From positions 1 to 64,000 of the forward strand of contig JABCZN010000018.1 in NCBI GenBank assembly GCA_013289665.1: 64,000 nt of DNA. Direction: 5' to 3'. Position numbers and translations under genes: made by a program. Positions within the stretch are counted from its first letter, which is position 1. The number at the start of each line of letters is the position of its first letter. The notes beneath the pieces are model-generated. The model was given only the letters and a program-made list of their open reading frames with translations. It had not been told where the DNA came from and searched no databases. Source of the DNA: Acidobacteriota bacterium. Its GTDB lineage: Bacteria > Acidobacteriota > Terriglobia > Acidiferrales > UBA7541. Shown here one piece after another: positions 34,130 through 43,979 of this stretch.

Positions 34130-34924
34130 TCAAACGCGCTGAGTTTCGCAGTTCGGGGTCACATCCGAATGAAGGCCGTGTGAATTCTCGGTGACCTCGG
34201 AACTCAACCCCATCGTGGTCATTTCCGATTCCGGGCGCACGGCGAACCCGCGGCCGTGGCGCACGTCGAGGCCGCGTACCCAGAAGATGATGTCTTCGGC
34301 GATGTTGGTGGCGTGATCCGCGATGCGCTCCAAATGGCGGGTTGCCAGCACGAACTGCATGCCGGGACTGACCGACGCGACGTTCTCGGTCATGCGCAGG
34401 AGCAGGTTCTCGAAGATGCGGTCGCGGTACTGGTCCACAACGTCATCGCTTTCCAGAACCTGGGCCGCCAATTCCGCGTTGCGGAAGATCAGCGCTCCCA
34501 GGCTGCGGCTGACCATCGAGCGCACCGCTTCGGCCATCGGCGCCAGCTCTTCCGGCGGCTTGGCGTCGGGCATTTCGCGCAGGGAGATGACGCGCTCCGC
34601 AAGATTGACGGCGATGTCGCCGATGCGTTCCAGATCGTTGGTGATCTTCAGTGCGGCAACGACGAGACGCATCTCGTCGTCGGTGAACGAGCCGCGGCGC
34701 AGCAAGCGGATGGCGTGTTCGTCAATCATGATTTCCATCTCGTTGATGCGCGGCTCAAGCAGGAAGACTTCGCCGGGAAGAGCCGAAGTGCGCGGATTAT
34801 CGAAGGCGATGATGGCGTCGAGCGCGCGATTCATGGCGCTTTCAACGACGCGAGCCATGGAAATCAGGTAGTTGACGAGAGTGTCGTAGAGAACCGCTTC
34901 AGTCAAGCCGGCTGCTGGGGTCAC
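34130..34924 (-). CDS. phoU: Phosphate signalling protein PhoU (second copy)
   Basis: 264 residues from GTG at 34924, with GGAGG 7 bases upstream. Both PhoU motifs are present: TNDLERIGDIAVNLAE and TRHLERIADHATNIAEDI. It is longer than the first copy, with an N-terminal extension and a polar tail of about 45 residues ending in CETQRV. It follows phoR by 115 bases and so forms phoB-phoR-phoU. Two PhoU proteins in one window suggest division of labour between Pst inhibition and PhoR control. Confidence 0.92.
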   Translation of the reverse strand: MTPAAGLTEAVLYDTLVNYLISMARVVESAMNRALDAIIAFDNPRTSALPGEVFLLEPRINEMEIMIDEHAIRLLRRGSFTDDEMRLVVAALKITNDLERIGDIAVNLAERVISLREMPDAKPPEELAPMAEAVRSMVSRSLGALIFRNAELAAQVLESDDVVDQYRDRIFENLLLRMTENVASVSPGMQFVLATRHLERIADHATNIAEDIIFWVRGLDVRHGRGFAVRPESEMTTMGLSSEVTENSHGLHSDVTPNCETQRV

Positions 34925-35039
34925 GCTAGAACCTCCGGGGCAGAATGTGGGCGGCACACCTTTGCATGCTCTAAGTAGTTTGCATTGAAAACATTACGGC
35001 GATGTGACAACGGAATGAATATGGCGAAAACTTGGGGCG

Positions 35040-36899
35040 CTAGGAGTTGGCCTGAGGATTCTGACGGCTGGTGCGGCCGCCGGCAGGGGTGGAGACGGAA
35101 CGGGCCGTGGCGCGCTCGGGATCGAAGAGGGGAACGGAAAAATGAAACTGGGAGCCGACGCCTACGTCGCTTTCAACCCACACCCGTCCGCCGTGCACTT
35201 CGACGAGATGCTTGGCGATCGCCAGGCCCAGTCCAGTGCCGCCGGCTTCGCGGGAACGCGCCGCGTCGACCCGGTAGAACCGCTCGAAGATGCGCGGCTG
35301 GTCGGCGGTGGGGATGCCGATGCCGGTGTCGGAGACGGTGAAGACTACGTAGTCATTTTTGAGCTCGGCGTTCAGAACGATTTTGCCTCCCGGCAGGGTG
35401 TACTGGATGGCGTTGTCGAGCAGGTTTTGCAGAACTTCCTGGAGCCTCCTGGCGTCGCCGGCAACGTCGGGCAAGTTCTCGGAGAGACCGGGAGCGAGGG
35501 TGAGCGTAAGTTCTTTTTCGGCAGCGCGATGCCGCGCGGTTTCATAACACGACTCGACAAGCTGTGAGACCTTGACGGGATGAACTTCAAGTTCCAGCCG
35601 GTCGGCATCCATCTGCGAGAGCTTCAGCAAGTCTTCTGTGAGGCGGGCGAGGCGCCGCGCATGTTCGAGGATGATGTTAAGGAACCGGCCGCGGTTTTGG
35701 GGATCGTCAAGCGCCCCGGCAATCAGGGTTTCGGCAAAGCCCTGAATCGCGGTCAGCGGGGTGCGGAATTCGTGGGAGACGTTGGCGACAAAATCGCGGC
35801 GGATGCGTTCGAGCTTGCGGAGTTCGGTGATGTCGTGGAGCACGATGACGGCGCCGGAGGTGTCCCCGGCGCGAACGGAGGCGACCGTCGCGGCAAAGAA
35901 ATGCTGGCGCAACGTGCCGGTGGAGATTTCCGCCTCCACGCGAGGCTCACCCTCGAGGACGCGGCGCACGGCTCCGATGAGTTCGGTCTGGCGGACCACT
36001 TCGAGCAACGAACTACCGGCGACAGGGGGTACGTCGAGACCGAGAATGGCCGCGAAGCCGGGATTGGTAAACACCAGGCGCTCCGCGGCGTTGACGACGG
36101 CAACGCCTTCGACCATCGAGCCAAGAATCGCGGAGGAGAGGTTGCGCTCTTCGGTGAGCGTGCGGATCGTGCGATCGAGGCGCGCGGCAGTCTGGTTCAG
36201 CGAAGAGCCGAGGGCTTCGAGCGTGTCGCCAGTGCCATCGGCAGGAAGCGGCCGAAAGTCCCCTTCGGCGACGCGGAGCGAGAATTCGCGCAAGCGCTCA
36301 ACACGATCGGCGTAGGTACGCGACATCAGCAGGGCAACCGCGGCGGCCGCCAGAAAGATCAGCAGCGACCAGAGCAACAAGCTGGCGCGGAACTGCGCCA
36401 GAGATTCATCGATTCCCTCCATGGGCAGTGCCAGCCGGAGGACGATCGGCGAACCGTCGGGGAGGTTTTCGCGGACGGCGTAATAGATGAGGGGACGCTT
36501 GACGGAGATGCTTTCGCGGATGGAGCGGCCTTCGCCCTTTTCCAGGGCGTCGTGCACTTCCTCGCGGCCGGCGTGGTTTTCCATTGTGCCGGTTTCGGAC
36601 TCGGAATCGGCGAGGACGCGGCCATCGGATGCGATGACGGTCACGCGGGCTCCGCTCTCGGCCGCGTTGGAAACCCAGCCGCGAAGCACGGAGAGCTCGT
36701 CAGGGGTTTGTGGCGGGAGGGAAGTTACAGGAAGCGGATGAACGCGGATGAGGTGAACGAGCGATTGGAGTTCGCGATAGGCGTCATGTTCATAGCTGGC
36801 GCGCAGGGCCCGCTCGGCGAGAAAATCCACGGCCAGCACGGCGCCCAATAAGGGCGCCAGGACGGTGAGCGCGAGTTTCCAGAAAAATTTACGCCGCAC
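35040..36899 (-). CDS. phoR: Phosphate-regulon sensor histidine kinase PhoR
   Basis: 619 residues. TM1 at about 8-28, a periplasmic domain of about 140 residues, TM2 at about 171-192, HAMP to about 247, PAS at about 255-355 (SMVEGVAVVNAAERLVFTNPG), then HisKA with the phospho-accepting His376 in NVSHEFRTPL. The ATPase domain has NLLDNAIQY, DTGIGIP and GGTGLGLAIAKH. The sizeable periplasmic domain is unlike the short E. coli PhoR and resembles the Bacillus type. GTG start at 36899 overlaps the phoB stop by 11 bases. Phosphorylates PhoB when phosphate is scarce. Confidence 0.92.
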   Translation of the reverse strand: MRRKFFWKLALTVLAPLLGAVLAVDFLAERALRASYEHDAYRELQSLVHLIRVHPLPVTSLPPQTPDELSVLRGWVSNAAESGARVTVIASDGRVLADSESETGTMENHAGREEVHDALEKGEGRSIRESISVKRPLIYYAVRENLPDGSPIVLRLALPMEGIDESLAQFRASLLLWSLLIFLAAAAVALLMSRTYADRVERLREFSLRVAEGDFRPLPADGTGDTLEALGSSLNQTAARLDRTIRTLTEERNLSSAILGSMVEGVAVVNAAERLVFTNPGFAAILGLDVPPVAGSSLLEVVRQTELIGAVRRVLEGEPRVEAEISTGTLRQHFFAATVASVRAGDTSGAVIVLHDITELRKLERIRRDFVANVSHEFRTPLTAIQGFAETLIAGALDDPQNRGRFLNIILEHARRLARLTEDLLKLSQMDADRLELEVHPVKVSQLVESCYETARHRAAEKELTLTLAPGLSENLPDVAGDARRLQEVLQNLLDNAIQYTLPGGKIVLNAELKNDYVVFTVSDTGIGIPTADQPRIFERFYRVDAARSREAGGTGLGLAIAKHLVEVHGGRVWVESDVGVGSQFHFSVPLFDPERATARSVSTPAGGRTSRQNPQANS

Positions 36900-37584
36900 G
36901 TGTCTCGAACAGATAGCCTGCGCCGCGGACGGTTTTCAGGTGCAGGGGGTTTTCCGGATCGGATTCAATTTTTTCCCGCAGGCGGCGGACGTAGACGTCC
37001 ACGCTGCGTGGGGTGACGAAGCGGTCGGTGCCCCAGACGGCGTCGAGGAGCTGGTCACGGGTGAAGACGCGGTTGGGACGCGAGGCCAGATAGTAGAGCA
37101 GGCGAAATTCGAGCGTGCTGAGCGGCACGGGCTTTCCGGAATGGCTGACGCGATAGGAGGCCGGGTCGATGGCGAGGCGGCCAATTTCGATGATCCGCGG
37201 GGAGTCGACGGGCGGCTCGGCGCGACGGAGCAGGGCTTTAACGCGGGCGATGAGTTCGCGGGGGCTGAAGGGCTTGGTGACGTAATCGTCGGCACCCATT
37301 TCGAGGCCGACGACGCGGTCGGCTTCGTCGCCACGCGCGGTAAGCATCAGGACGGGAAGGCGGTTGAGGGATTCGTCTTTGCGGATTTCGCGGCAGATGT
37401 CCAAGCCGGACATTTTCGGGAGCATGAGATCGAGAAGGAGCAGGTCGGGAGGGGTTTTCTTCAGAGAGGAAAGGCCGCTGGTGCCGTCGAAAGCGGCGTT
37501 GACCTGAAAACCTTCATTGGCAAGGTTATAGCGGACGAGTTCGACAATGTCGCGATCGTCTTCAATGATTAAAACGCGTTTCAT
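36889..37584 (-). CDS. phoB: Phosphate-regulon response regulator PhoB
   Basis: 231 residues from ATG at 37584. Receiver domain with acidic pocket IIEDD (residues 6-10), phospho-acceptor Asp52 in LLLLDLMLPKMSG, and lysine in YVTKPFSPREL. A C-terminal OmpR-type winged helix follows (LSTLEFRLLYYLASRPNRVFTRDQLLDAVWG...RSVDVYVRRLR). The frame is open upstream, but the conserved MKRVLIIEDD start fixes the N-terminus. Overlaps phoR by 11 bases. Expected targets here are the pst operon and the porin. Confidence 0.93.
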   Translation of the reverse strand: MKRVLIIEDDRDIVELVRYNLANEGFQVNAAFDGTSGLSSLKKTPPDLLLLDLMLPKMSGLDICREIRKDESLNRLPVLMLTARGDEADRVVGLEMGADDYVTKPFSPRELIARVKALLRRAEPPVDSPRIIEIGRLAIDPASYRVSHSGKPVPLSTLEFRLLYYLASRPNRVFTRDQLLDAVWGTDRFVTPRSVDVYVRRLREKIESDPENPLHLKTVRGAGYLFETRAA

Positions 37585-37933
37585 GAGCGGATCTCGCCGG
37601 GCGGATCGCATCGGTAGAAGTGTACCGTAGGCATTGGGATAGCGATAGGCATGGTGTAAGAGTTGGTCCCCTGACTGGGGAGCATTGTGACAAGAGAGGG
37701 AGAAAGATGGGTGAAGGGAAGGTAACAGGATTGTGAATGGGCGGTGAATGGAGAAGGAGGAGGCAAAAAGGAAGTACAGGGGGTTGGCGAGGCAAAACAA
37801 CGCAGTTGTTCGGTCGCGGGGAACTCGGTATGACCAGGAGGGCCCCCCTGTTTTCTCTAAGAGACTCAAGAGCTGACTTAAAAGATCAGCGCTCGAGGGA
37901 GGAATCCAGAGAAAAGAGGAGGAGTTCGATCTG

Positions 37934-38028
37934 GCGGCGGATGGCTTCAGAAGTCGCGGGCGTAGGGGTAGGAGACGGGGAGGAGGGCGACGCCGGGGAT
38001 GGTGAAGGTGATGAAGCGGTCGGAGCGC
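37934..38028 (-). pseudogene. Detached copy of the 3' end of the DUF2339 gene
   Basis: About 95 bases match the end of the gene at 40188 (its positions 40197-40290) in the same orientation. The minus strand reads RSDRFITFTIPGVALLPVSYPY where the gene has RSDRFITFIILGVALLLVSYLY; small indels then shift the frame. It lies on the far side of the desaturase pair. The rest of 37585-38112 holds the phoB upstream region and no other gene. Confidence 0.75.
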
Positions 38029-38112
38029 GTTCGAAACGCAGTGGCAGCTTCCTCAAGTTGCGATTTGAAAGGGGCTCCGATTTCTGTTTGAATAACGCCA
38101 CGGGGAGTCAAC

Positions 38113-38970
38113 GTGAAAATATACAACGTCACTGGGTATTTGATTATTCTCGCCTACGTGCTGGCCTGCATGTACTCCGCCCCAACTCATTTGGGACCGT
38201 GGATTGGAATGTTGATCGGCGGAGCTTATTTTATCTTTTGCTGGTTTATGGGCGGGTTGTATCTGGCCGACGTGCTTCATCTGGGGATCGCTCACCGTTC
38301 ACTCGACTACAAGGAATGGTTCATGAAAGCCGTCACTGCCGTGAACAACACCTTTGCGATCTATGTAGATCCGATCGCCTGGGTGAATCGCCATCGATTG
38401 CATCACAAACATTCCGACCATCCCGGGGATCCCAATAAACTTTCCGAGGATGGTTTTTGGCGAACGCTGTATCTCTGCGTGATGCCGTATCAATGCAAAG
38501 AAAATTTCGCCGGCGACAAAATCTTGAAGTCCTGGACTTTCCGGGTGGTTGCGAATCCGGTTTTCGCAATCCTTGCCCAAGCCCTTAGTTTCTATCTGTT
38601 ATGGAAGCTGGTTGGAGATCTGAAGTTTGCGCTGGTGATGTGGTTTGGAATACGAATCTTTTCGCTGTGGGTAAATATGATTCAAAACTATTGGACCCAC
38701 ACTCGAGAATTTGGATACCGGCGGTATCACGATGAAGACGACAACGCCATGAATATTGGCGAGTGGCTGCCGGTTACTGCGACCTTCAGCGCATGTCTCC
38801 AAAATAATCATCACCACTATGAGGGACTTTTGCGACTGAGCCACGACCAATCCGAATATGACTTTGGATTTATAACGGTCAAAGTGATGAAGTATTTGGG
38901 CCTGGTGAAGGCAACAAGAACGGGTGCAGAGCTGCCCAAGGACGTTCCATTGGGCGCACTGAATTTTTAA
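38113..38970 (+). CDS. Fatty acid desaturase (membrane di-iron type)
   Basis: 285 residues, four or more membrane helices. The three histidine boxes are HLGIAH, HRLHHKH and NNHHHY, which hold the di-iron centre of acyl-CoA/acyl-lipid desaturases. The spacing fits the delta-9-like (OLE1/DesC) group. GTG at 38113 has GGGGAG 6 bases upstream. The gene is clearly AT-richer than its surroundings. Its stop overlaps by four bases the stop of the sterol-desaturase-like gene on the other strand. The pair lies between two copies of the DUF2339 gene end, which suggests acquisition as a unit. Confidence 0.88.
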   Translation: MKIYNVTGYLIILAYVLACMYSAPTHLGPWIGMLIGGAYFIFCWFMGGLYLADVLHLGIAHRSLDYKEWFMKAVTAVNNTFAIYVDPIAWVNRHRLHHKHSDHPGDPNKLSEDGFWRTLYLCVMPYQCKENFAGDKILKSWTFRVVANPVFAILAQALSFYLLWKLVGDLKFALVMWFGIRIFSLWVNMIQNYWTHTREFGYRRYHDEDDNAMNIGEWLPVTATFSACLQNNHHHYEGLLRLSHDQSEYDFGFITVKVMKYLGLVKATRTGAELPKDVPLGALNF

Positions 38971-40097
38971 CGCGTTCTTTTTCTTTTTGTGAAGGGTTCA
39001 ATGGTTTGCCCGAGAAAGTTTGGCGAAATTTCCTCGCCGTCCAGGCCGTATTGCGCCGGCCATTCCTCAGGAAAGTAGTACGTTCCAAAAATCTTATCAA
39101 TCCACGGAAAATGAATCGCAAAGTTCTTGTCGATGCCCTCTTTTTGAGAAGTGTGGTGCCAATGATGGTATCTGGGCATAACCAGAAACTCTTCGAGCCA
39201 TTTGGCATTGGGGCCGAAATTGCAATGAGTCCAGGTAGCGTGAAGAGTCACAAAAATCAGATACGCCAGAATAATCGATTGCGAAAATCCAAGCATCATA
39301 GGGACAAGGATAAATCCGCGCACCAGCGTGTCGTCCACAAAGTGGGAGCGCGAGCCGGCGATCCAATCAAGCGCCTTCGAAGAATGGTGAACGGAATGGA
39401 AACGCCATAGAAATGGCACTTTATGCAGAGCCAGATGAATAAAATATTCGGCAACGTCCGCAACCACAACGGCCAGGAAAAATTGCAGAAACCAGGGCAT
39501 TCGAGCGATAAATTCCTGAAGAACCGGAACCCCCAGATATCGGGTGGCTTGGGTAGCGGGCAATAAAACCAGAAAGGATAAAATTTGCAGAGGGAGATGA
39601 GTGGACATGAAATAAACCACATCCAGAGTCCACTCGTTCCTGAATGTTCCTTGCTGTGGATACTGCGGCCAGAGCCGTTCAAGTGGCACGTAGATGAGCG
39701 CCATCAAAAACAAATCGAGCAAAAACCAGTCCAGGCCGATTGCAAGCCCCCCGTGCGGAGTTTCGTTAATCTCTACGCTTGATCCGCCCAAAGCCGTTGC
39801 CGCGATGGCCAGCAACATTCCACTCAACGCCAAAATCTTTTTCTTGCGCAGAATCGAAGAAATGACTCCGAACAAAATTGCCCCCACGATGAGGCATTGG
39901 ATTAAAACCCGCATGGTGTGCATTGGATAATGGGGACGCAGTTCGGGAGAGCTTAGCAGCTGAGGAAAATGCAGGCACAAAACTCCACCGAAGGAAAGAA
40001 ATCCAAAAAAGGCCGACAATATCCCGCTCCACCAACCCGTTCCGAAGCCGGTGGAACCGGCATCGCCGAAGAATTCATTAATTTTCTGCTCGAGCAC
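38967..40097 (-). CDS. Sterol desaturase / fatty acid hydroxylase family protein
   Basis: 376 residues, eight or so hydrophobic helices. The fatty-acid-hydroxylase histidine cluster is complete: HLALHKVPFLWRFHSVHHSS, HATWTHCNF and YHHWHHTSQKEGIDKNFA. This family includes sterol C5-desaturases, alkylglycerol monooxygenases and bacterial carotenoid or lipid hydroxylases; the substrate here is unknown. GTG at 40097 has AGGAG upstream. AT-rich like its convergent partner at 38113, with which it may act on membrane lipids. Confidence 0.87.
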   Translation of the reverse strand: MLEQKINEFFGDAGSTGFGTGWWSGILSAFFGFLSFGGVLCLHFPQLLSSPELRPHYPMHTMRVLIQCLIVGAILFGVISSILRKKKILALSGMLLAIAATALGGSSVEINETPHGGLAIGLDWFLLDLFLMALIYVPLERLWPQYPQQGTFRNEWTLDVVYFMSTHLPLQILSFLVLLPATQATRYLGVPVLQEFIARMPWFLQFFLAVVVADVAEYFIHLALHKVPFLWRFHSVHHSSKALDWIAGSRSHFVDDTLVRGFILVPMMLGFSQSIILAYLIFVTLHATWTHCNFGPNAKWLEEFLVMPRYHHWHHTSQKEGIDKNFAIHFPWIDKIFGTYYFPEEWPAQYGLDGEEISPNFLGQTIEPFTKRKRTR

Positions 40098-40187
40098 GAT
40101 GTCTCCTAGTTTACGTTCCAGGACTCATCGAAGCCACGAGAAAGACGGCCTTGTTCCGAAGCATCAACTCTCTTGGCGCCGGCGGAG

Positions 40188-43100
40188 TCATAGATAGCGG
40201 CGGATGGCTTCGGAGTAGCGGGTATAGAGGTAGGAGACGAGGAGGAGGGCGACGCCGAGGATGATGAAGGTGATGAAGCGGTCGGAGCGCTCCTGGCGCC
40301 AGACGTCGAGCACAACGATTTTGACGACGCAGACGAGGAGGAGGCCGAGGCCGGCGAGGCGGAAGCTGCGTTCGCCAACGATGAGAGCGAACAGGAAGGC
40401 GGCGACGGCTTCGATGCCCCAGCCGATGGTGACGCGCCCTTCGGAGACTTCCTTGAGGATGAGGACGGTGACGAGAATCATGGGGAGGAAGAAATAGATC
40501 TGTTCGGGGCGGCGGAGGAGATCGGAGAGATTGACGGAGAGATCGCTTCTGGCAGGGGGCTTGGAGCGCGCGGCGGCGAAGCGGTCGCCGAGGGGGAAGG
40601 CAAAGGCTTGGCCGAGGAAGATTAGCGCGGCGGCGATGGCGACATAGACCCAGCGGTCGAAGCTGCCAGGGAAGCTCGGATGGGTGGCAGCCAGGAGTTC
40701 GTAGGAAAGGCCGCGGAAGAAAACGAGGAAGGCAAGGATGACGCTCTGGTGCAGGAAGACGTCGCGCCGGGCGGCCCGGGAGATGCCGATGAAGAGGACG
40801 GCCAGCGCGGCCCAGGCGACAAGGGCGGAGCCGCCGGGGAAATAGGAATGGGCGAGCAAGACAAGTGTGGCGGAGCCTAGCCAGGCGAGGGCGGGAGCGG
40901 CGAGGAATTTCTGGTCGAAGGCAAAACCTTTCGCGGACACGGGGTTTTCCGTGAGGCGCGTTATGCGGAGATACGCGTAATAGAACACGAAGGCGATGGG
41001 CAGGGTGGTGAGCAACAGTTCACGCGGGCCGAAATCGAGATTGAAGTAAGCGAGCCGCAGGAAACTAAAGGCGAAAACGGCGTAGGCTTGCGCGCGCCAG
41101 TTGAGGGATTTCCAGTGGAGGCCGATTTCGAAAAGAAGCAGCGCGAAGAGTGCCCAGCCGAGGGCGATGGCGTGGGTAGCGACCTCGTAATAAATCAAAG
41201 AGACGACCAGTGACGAAGCGACCCAGGTGTAGCCCGTGCCAGCGGCAGGGGCAAGGGGAAATTCTCCCTTGGCGGCCCAGCGGGCGCAGAGGTAGAAGAG
41301 CGCGGCCGCAAGGGAGACGGTGATCAGGCGAAGCGAGACGGCTGGGAAGGGACTCCACGGCTGGGTGGCGTTCAAATTGACGGAAGCAATCTGGAAGAGC
41401 GCGGAAATCGAAAGCAGGTAGGCCTGGAAATGCAGGTGGATGCGCTTGACGCGAGCGCCGATGACCAGCAAGAGGAAAGCAAAGAGCGCCCAGACGACGG
41501 CGATCCAGGGCGAGGAGACTTCCTTGAAAGCGAGAACGGCGATGAGGATGGAGCCAGCCCAGGTGTGCAGGGCGGAAAACAGACGCGCCAGGTCGGAATC
41601 GCGAGGGCCGCTGAGGTAGGCGCAGAGATAGAGGAGCGCGGCCATGAGGGAGAAGGTGATGAAGCGCAGGGTGAAGTGGTGCCATTCGAGGGTTGCGTCG
41701 ATGTTGACGAGCAGGGTGCGGCCGAAAGCGGCGAGGACGAGGATGTGGGCCTGCAGGCTCATGTCGCGGCGGTCGCGGAAGAATCCGATGACGGCGAGAA
41801 CGAGAGCGAAGGCGCCCCAGGCGATGGAGATCCAGGCCCAGTGGCATTCGTGGTAGGCGAGGACTACGGCGAGAATGGCCGCGGCGGAGGTGTAAAGCTC
41901 GGAGGCATGGATAGCGGCGCCGGAGGAATCGAGGCTGAGCCAGCGCGCGCAGAGATAGAGAAGGGCAATTACAAGAGAGAGGGTGACGAGGCGGAGCGAG
42001 AGGCTGGTGTGGTGGACATAGGGCGTGTTGAGGAAGGAATTGACATCGAGAGCGCGGATAAATGCGGCGAGTGAGAACAGATGCGCGTGGTAGGCGAGAT
42101 CTTCCGCGGAAAGGGCGCGGCCGGAGGCGACCAGGAGAAACGCGGCGGCAGCCCAGAGGACGGCGGTCCAGGAATCGGGGAACGCGAGCCAGAGGGAAAT
42201 GAAAAGCATGAGCGCAGCAAGGTAGGAGAGGGCGCGGTAGAAAATGAATTCGCTTTCGCCTGCGAGGAGATCTTTCCAGCGGCGGGGGATGACGAGAGCG
42301 TTGGCGTAGAACAGGAGGCCGGCGACGAGGAAGCTGATGGCCAGCTCTAAGTCGGGCGCGGTGACGGTTGGGGTGTAGCGATCAAAGACGTTGTGCGGGG
42401 ACAGCGAGAGGCGGTCGTAAAGAGTGGGGAGGGCCTGGTTCGCGAGCATGTCGGCAGAGGTGAGCAGTCCTACAAGCAGACCAAAGCGGCGGAAGAGAAT
42501 TTCGCGGGTGAAGACGCCGGCGAGGATGAGCATTTGCGCTTCGGCGAGCCAGATGACGGCGGTGTCCATCCCGGAATATTTGAAGGGAATGGCGGCGACA
42601 AGAAGGATGATGCCGATGGTGGAAAGAACGATGAAGGCGATGCGACGGCGGCCTGTGGCGGGGAGCTGGCCGAGAGAAAGTTCGACGGCACCCAGCAGGA
42701 GAAGCGCGTAGAAGGCGAGTTCGGGGCGGACGGATTGATATTTGAAAAGGCCGAGGAGAAGAGAGGTGTTAAGAAGCGCGGCGAGGGTGGAGATTCTTTC
42801 CTGATTGGCGTTATCAATCTGGCGCGCGATGTAGGACCAGCGATAGGTGGCCCAGTAGAGACACAGGAGAACGGTGCTGGGCACGAACTCGGGGAACATC
42901 CGGTGGTGGCCCACGGCGGGAATGACGACGCGAGCGAGCCAGATGAAGTGATTCACGTAGGCCGCGAGAATGCCGAAGACTTCAAGTTCGAACCAGCGGC
43001 GGCGATGGACGATCGCGATGAGACCGAGCGCAAGGATGGCGCCGGCGGAAAGGGAGTAGATGGTGTCCTGGCTGATACCCACGGTGAAGAAGGCCAGAAG

Positions 43101-43979
43101 GAAGGCGAGGCCGGTGACGACCTGGGAATCATAGCGCAGGGTGTGGACGACCATGACGGCAGCGACGAGGAAGAGGAGGACGAGGTCAACCGCTTCGGTG
43201 TCTATGACGCGGGTGTAGGGGACAAAATGCATCGCGTAAGTGACAAAGAAGGTGAGCGCCCAGCCGCCGCCGATGAGGGCGCGGGCGAAGATGCGGTAGC
43301 GGTCGCTGCGTTCGAGGTAGATGCCGGTAGCCAAAATTGCGAAGCTGATGAGATAGCCCAAGCCGACCTTTTCGGGATTGGTGAGCGAGGGAAATTTGTA
43401 GGCGAGGAAGAGTGAGATGCCGATGACGAGAGCGATGATGCCGAGCTTGTTGAGCCAGTTTTTGCCTAGGGTTTCCTCGATTTGAGAGGTGGCTTCGCGC
43501 GCGGAGAGGTGCACGGGTTCTGGCGGCGGGGAGAGTGGAGGAGGAGCTGGTCGCCCTGGCGCTGGCGGATGAGGAGGCGTTTCTGCGGGAGGCGTTGCGG
43601 ATGGCGGAGCGACTGGTGCAGGAAATGGCGGTAAAGGAGCGGGAGGTGTTGGTGGAGCGACAGGTTTGGGCGGCTTGGGAATTTCCTCGGTGGGAGGGAG
43701 CTTTAGGGAACGGGGAGGCTCGATCGGTTTGGGATCTGCCGGAGGAGGAGCTGGCGCGGCGGCTTGCTGGATGGGGGCGGGAGGAGCCGTTGTCAGGAAT
43801 CGGGTTTCGAGTTCGTGGACGCGGGTTTCGAGCTTGTGGAGGTCTTTGAGGCGGGGTTCGAGTTTGTTAAGGGCTTCGACGACGCGGGCAAAACGCTCAT
43901 CGTCCTTCTGGCGGTGGATACGGGATTCGACCCAACGATAGAAGGCCCACACGGTCAGGATAAGGATCCAAAACTCCAT
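40188..43979 (-). CDS. Giant DUF2339 polytopic membrane protein
   Basis: 1263 residues. An N-terminal helix (WILILTVWAFYRWV), then a short coiled coil (residues about 25-65), then a proline-rich stretch of about 100 residues dominated by P, A and E. After ATSQIEETLGKNWLNKLGIIALVIGISLFLAYK, the DUF2339 landmark, come more than thirty hydrophobic helices to the end. Homologues are predicted multi-helix inner-membrane proteins of unknown function, often exceptionally long. GAGGTG lies 6 bases before the ATG. The last 95 bases are duplicated at 37934. Codon use is strongly GC-biased, giving long but spurious open frames on the opposite strand. Confidence 0.85.
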   Translation of the reverse strand: MEFWILILTVWAFYRWVESRIHRQKDDERFARVVEALNKLEPRLKDLHKLETRVHELETRFLTTAPPAPIQQAAAPAPPPADPKPIEPPRSLKLPPTEEIPKPPKPVAPPTPPAPLPPFPAPVAPPSATPPAETPPHPPAPGRPAPPPLSPPPEPVHLSAREATSQIEETLGKNWLNKLGIIALVIGISLFLAYKFPSLTNPEKVGLGYLISFAILATGIYLERSDRYRIFARALIGGGWALTFFVTYAMHFVPYTRVIDTEAVDLVLLFLVAAVMVVHTLRYDSQVVTGLAFLLAFFTVGISQDTIYSLSAGAILALGLIAIVHRRRWFELEVFGILAAYVNHFIWLARVVIPAVGHHRMFPEFVPSTVLLCLYWATYRWSYIARQIDNANQERISTLAALLNTSLLLGLFKYQSVRPELAFYALLLLGAVELSLGQLPATGRRRIAFIVLSTIGIILLVAAIPFKYSGMDTAVIWLAEAQMLILAGVFTREILFRRFGLLVGLLTSADMLANQALPTLYDRLSLSPHNVFDRYTPTVTAPDLELAISFLVAGLLFYANALVIPRRWKDLLAGESEFIFYRALSYLAALMLFISLWLAFPDSWTAVLWAAAAFLLVASGRALSAEDLAYHAHLFSLAAFIRALDVNSFLNTPYVHHTSLSLRLVTLSLVIALLYLCARWLSLDSSGAAIHASELYTSAAAILAVVLAYHECHWAWISIAWGAFALVLAVIGFFRDRRDMSLQAHILVLAAFGRTLLVNIDATLEWHHFTLRFITFSLMAALLYLCAYLSGPRDSDLARLFSALHTWAGSILIAVLAFKEVSSPWIAVVWALFAFLLLVIGARVKRIHLHFQAYLLSISALFQIASVNLNATQPWSPFPAVSLRLITVSLAAALFYLCARWAAKGEFPLAPAAGTGYTWVASSLVVSLIYYEVATHAIALGWALFALLLFEIGLHWKSLNWRAQAYAVFAFSFLRLAYFNLDFGPRELLLTTLPIAFVFYYAYLRITRLTENPVSAKGFAFDQKFLAAPALAWLGSATLVLLAHSYFPGGSALVAWAALAVLFIGISRAARRDVFLHQSVILAFLVFFRGLSYELLAATHPSFPGSFDRWVYVAIAAALIFLGQAFAFPLGDRFAAARSKPPARSDLSVNLSDLLRRPEQIYFFLPMILVTVLILKEVSEGRVTIGWGIEAVAAFLFALIVGERSFRLAGLGLLLVCVVKIVVLDVWRQERSDRFITFIILGVALLLVSYLYTRYSEAIRRYL
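40197..40290 (-). repeat. Right copy of the duplicated gene tail
   Basis: Direct repeat partner of 37934-38028; this copy is the intact end of the DUF2339 gene. The two copies bracket the desaturase and hydroxylase genes. Confidence 0.75.

Noticed and set aside
35580..36851. A 423-codon open frame opposite phoR
   Set aside because: The sensor kinase on the minus strand has all expected motifs; the antisense frame has no ribosome site or known motif.
42393..43415. A 340-codon acidic, Gly-rich open frame opposite the DUF2339 gene
   Set aside because: It mirrors the hydrophobic codons of DUF2339 and has no plausible start signals.
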